From positions 62,001 to 126,000 of the forward strand of contig NZ_VCHY01000009.1 in NCBI RefSeq assembly GCF_005877885.1: a stretch of 64,000 bases of DNA, read 5' to 3'. Positions 62,638 to 64,000 of the stretch are shown here, piece after piece. Each line of letters starts with the position of its first letter. The first letter of the stretch is position 1. The DNA is from Labilibacter sediminis. GTDB lineage: Bacteria > Bacteroidota > Bacteroidia > Bacteroidales > Marinilabiliaceae. Under the pieces are notes generated by a model that saw only the letters and a list, made by a program, of their open reading frames with translations, was not told where the DNA came from and did not search any database. A program made the position numbers and the translations under genes.

Positions 62638-62662
62638 AGTCACCTTAAAATCAAGATGACTC
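62638..62662 (-). terminator. terminator after the aldose 1-epimerase gene
   Basis: On the minus strand AGTCATCTT and AAGGTGACT pair around GATTTT, followed by TATTTTATTT, 27 bp after the stop. Confidence 0.65.
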
Positions 62663-62688
62663 ATTTTATATTACAGTAATTGTATATC

Positions 62689-63711
62689 CTATAAAAATTT
62701 ATAAACACAAGTATGTTTATACTCTTTTCCCGGTTCTAAAACAGCATTCGGAAAATTTTCCTTGTTCGGAGAATCAGGGAAAATTTGTGTTTCTAAAGCA
62801 ACTCCGGCCCATTTTTCAATTGGTGCACCAAGCTTACCTGTTTCAGAACCATCAAAATGACTTCCTGTATAAATCTGAACTCCCGGCTGATCAGTATACA
62901 CTTCCATTTCGCGACCGCTTTCAGGATCTACTAATCTAGCAGCAATTCGTAAAGCACCATCAAAACCTGCAATAACAAAGTTATGGTCGATACCGTCTAC
63001 TAACTTAACTTGCGGATCGTTACTATTACAAGCCTCACCAATTAATTTTGGATCAACAAAATCCATCGCTGTTCCTTTTACGGGAGCAATCTCACCTGTT
63101 ACAGTTCCAATTTCACCGTCGATAGGTGTATATTTAGAAGCATTTAATTCCAATTCATGCCCTTCAATAGTTCCAGTACCAGCACCTTTTAAATTAAAAT
63201 ACGCATGACTTGTAAGGTTAATTACGGTTGCTTTTGTTGTATTGGCTGTATAATCAATTACAAATTCATTATCTTCGGTTAGGCCGTAAATTACATCAAC
63301 TGTTAATTTACCCGGATAGCCCTGATCGCCATCTTCACTTACCAAAGATAACTTGTACGCCTGCTCATATCTTTTATCCTGAACAGACTCAACCTCCCAA
63401 ACACGGTTATTAAAACCATCAACACCTCCGTGTAAATGATTAGGACCATTATTACACTCTAATTGATAAGTAGTTCCTTCCAGCTCAAACTGACCTTTAA
63501 CAATACGGTTGGCATAGCGACCACAAAGTGCGCCAAAATATCCATCTCCTGCTAAAGCATCCTCTACTGTTTGGTAACCAATTACCACATCAGCAATTTC
63601 TCCTTTAGCATCAGGCACCTTAATTCCGGTAATCTGGCCGCCACGACCTATAAAAGTAACTTCAACTTTGTTACTATTTTTTAACGTAAAAACATCTGAA
63701 GCTTTTGTCAT
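62689..63711 (-). CDS. galM: aldose 1-epimerase (mutarotase)
   Basis: A 340-residue galactose-mutarotase-fold enzyme. GRYANRIVKGQFELEG lies near residues 62-77 (arginine). HLHGGVDGFNNRVWEV near 92-107 holds the first catalytic histidine, and NLTSHAYFNLKGAGTG near 164-179 the second. DHNFVI is near 241, and the catalytic glutamate is in WAGVALETQIFPDSPNK near 304. It interconverts sugar anomers, so the imported sugar is probably an aldose. It is flanked by family A copies A3 and A4 and has its own promoter. Confidence 0.93.
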   Translation of the reverse strand: MTKASDVFTLKNSNKVEVTFIGRGGQITGIKVPDAKGEIADVVIGYQTVEDALAGDGYFGALCGRYANRIVKGQFELEGTTYQLECNNGPNHLHGGVDGFNNRVWEVESVQDKRYEQAYKLSLVSEDGDQGYPGKLTVDVIYGLTEDNEFVIDYTANTTKATVINLTSHAYFNLKGAGTGTIEGHELELNASKYTPIDGEIGTVTGEIAPVKGTAMDFVDPKLIGEACNSNDPQVKLVDGIDHNFVIAGFDGALRIAARLVDPESGREMEVYTDQPGVQIYTGSHFDGSETGKLGAPIEKWAGVALETQIFPDSPNKENFPNAVLEPGKEYKHTCVYKFL

Positions 63712-63743
63712 ATCTATATAATATTAAATTTTACACCTAATCG

Positions 63744-63751
63744 CAAAGATA
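63744..63751 (-). promoter_or_regulatory. promoter -7 element of galM
   Basis: The minus strand reads TATCTTTG, a full TAnnTTTG match 32 bp upstream of the start codon. Confidence 0.6.
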
Positions 63752-63805
63752 GGTGCATGATACTTTATTAGGCTACTTTTTGAGATTTTTTTTACTCCTA
63801 TTTTA

Positions 63806-63975
63806 AACCCGGAATATGCATTAGCTAATCTATTGCACATTGAAACTACTTTAAAACAAATCGTTTTACTCACTTGCTTCAACTCACCATAGCGGTGCTA
63901 TGCCTCGTTTCAGTAAGTGTTTGTTTTATTGCATTTTCAATGTTCATAACGAAAATCTAATGCATAATCCAGGTT
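63806..63975 (+). repeat. repeat family A, copy A4 (170 bp)
   Basis: It runs from AACCCGGAATATGCATTAG to CTAATGCATAATCCAGGTT. The apex CATAGCGGTGCTATG is a perfect 6-bp stem with a 3-nt loop. Nearly identical to A3 and in direct orientation on the other side of galM. Confidence 0.9.
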
Positions 63976-64000
63976 AAACATTGAACTACCAATAAGTAGG

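Noticed and set aside
5721-63975. Family A copies as complete insertion sequences
   Set aside because: They are 170 bp, contain no coding capacity for a transposase, and show no clear target-site duplication.
1-64000. tRNA or rRNA genes
   Set aside because: No cloverleaf with a GGTTCGAATCC-like arm and no rRNA-like sequence was noticed; a dedicated covariance search was not possible.

Overview
The window is AT-rich DNA from a Bacteroidota bacterium. The evidence is a SusC/SusD/SusE-like locus, type IX secretion C-terminal sorting domains on two proteins, a SusR-like regulator, LytS/LytTR regulation, and promoter -7 elements of the TAnnTTTG type. The gene mix (polysaccharide use, T9SS adhesin, GH30 enzymes, FucP-type sugar transporter) would fit a free-living or marine Marinilabiliales/Bacteroidales relative, but the genus is not determined from the sequence. 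No rRNA, tRNA, CRISPR array, transposase or phage gene was seen.

Layout. (1) 1-4812: a minus-strand run of small integral-membrane proteins (one DUF4386-like) with an amidohydrolase and a zinc-less medium-chain dehydrogenase. (2) 4813-5889: a gene-poor gap with an orphan terminator, possible gene debris and a 170-bp palindromic repeat. (3) 5890-12583: a redox/detoxification block with a TetR-type regulator, an SRPBCC protein, two haloalkane dehalogenase-like hydrolases, an SDR, an NmrA-like protein and a divergent HxlR-type regulator. The same operator/promoter architecture lies upstream of both the NmrA-like gene and the second dehalogenase operon. (4) 13218-21788: a large T9SS-exported cadherin/Ig-repeat protein with a stand-alone LytTR protein, facing a propeller-type LytS kinase and its LytTR response regulator. 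(5) 21958-34495: a polysaccharide utilisation locus (SusR-like regulator, T9SS-tailed small protein, SusC, SusD, SusE-like, two GH30 enzymes), probably for a beta-glucan with beta-1,6 linkages. (6) 34624-45600: an adaptor plus TolC pair without a pump, a WD40 protein, a large conserved protein of unknown function, a CheY-like protein, YfiR-like and SIMPL proteins, a MaoC hydratase, an MFS exporter and a PhnP-like hydrolase. (7) 45949-63711: a carbohydrate-catabolic region. A nine-gene minus-strand operon (E2, E3, fused E1, PHP protein, SDR, HAD, SorE-like dehydrogenase, FSA/transaldolase, transketolase) is divergent from a GntR/UTRA regulator. A sorbitol-dehydrogenase-like gene, a FucP-type transporter and an aldose 1-epimerase lie upstream.

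The most notable non-coding content is two repeat families. Family A is a 170-bp near-palindromic element present four times (5721-5890, 12851-13020, 62435-62604, 63806-63975). Family B is a 75-104 nt element present three times (2046-2120, 10697-10800, 49995-50098), each time immediately 5' of a minus-strand gene, with an internal hairpin preserved by compensatory base changes. Palindromic operators are visible for the GntR and HxlR regulators.

The best candidate for an undescribed system is the 45949-58651 operon. It couples sugar/polyol dehydrogenases, an aldolase and a transketolase to its own 2-oxo-acid (or acetoin-type) dehydrogenase complex, under a GntR regulator whose operators flank both divergent promoters. 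Its substrate cannot be read from the sequence alone.
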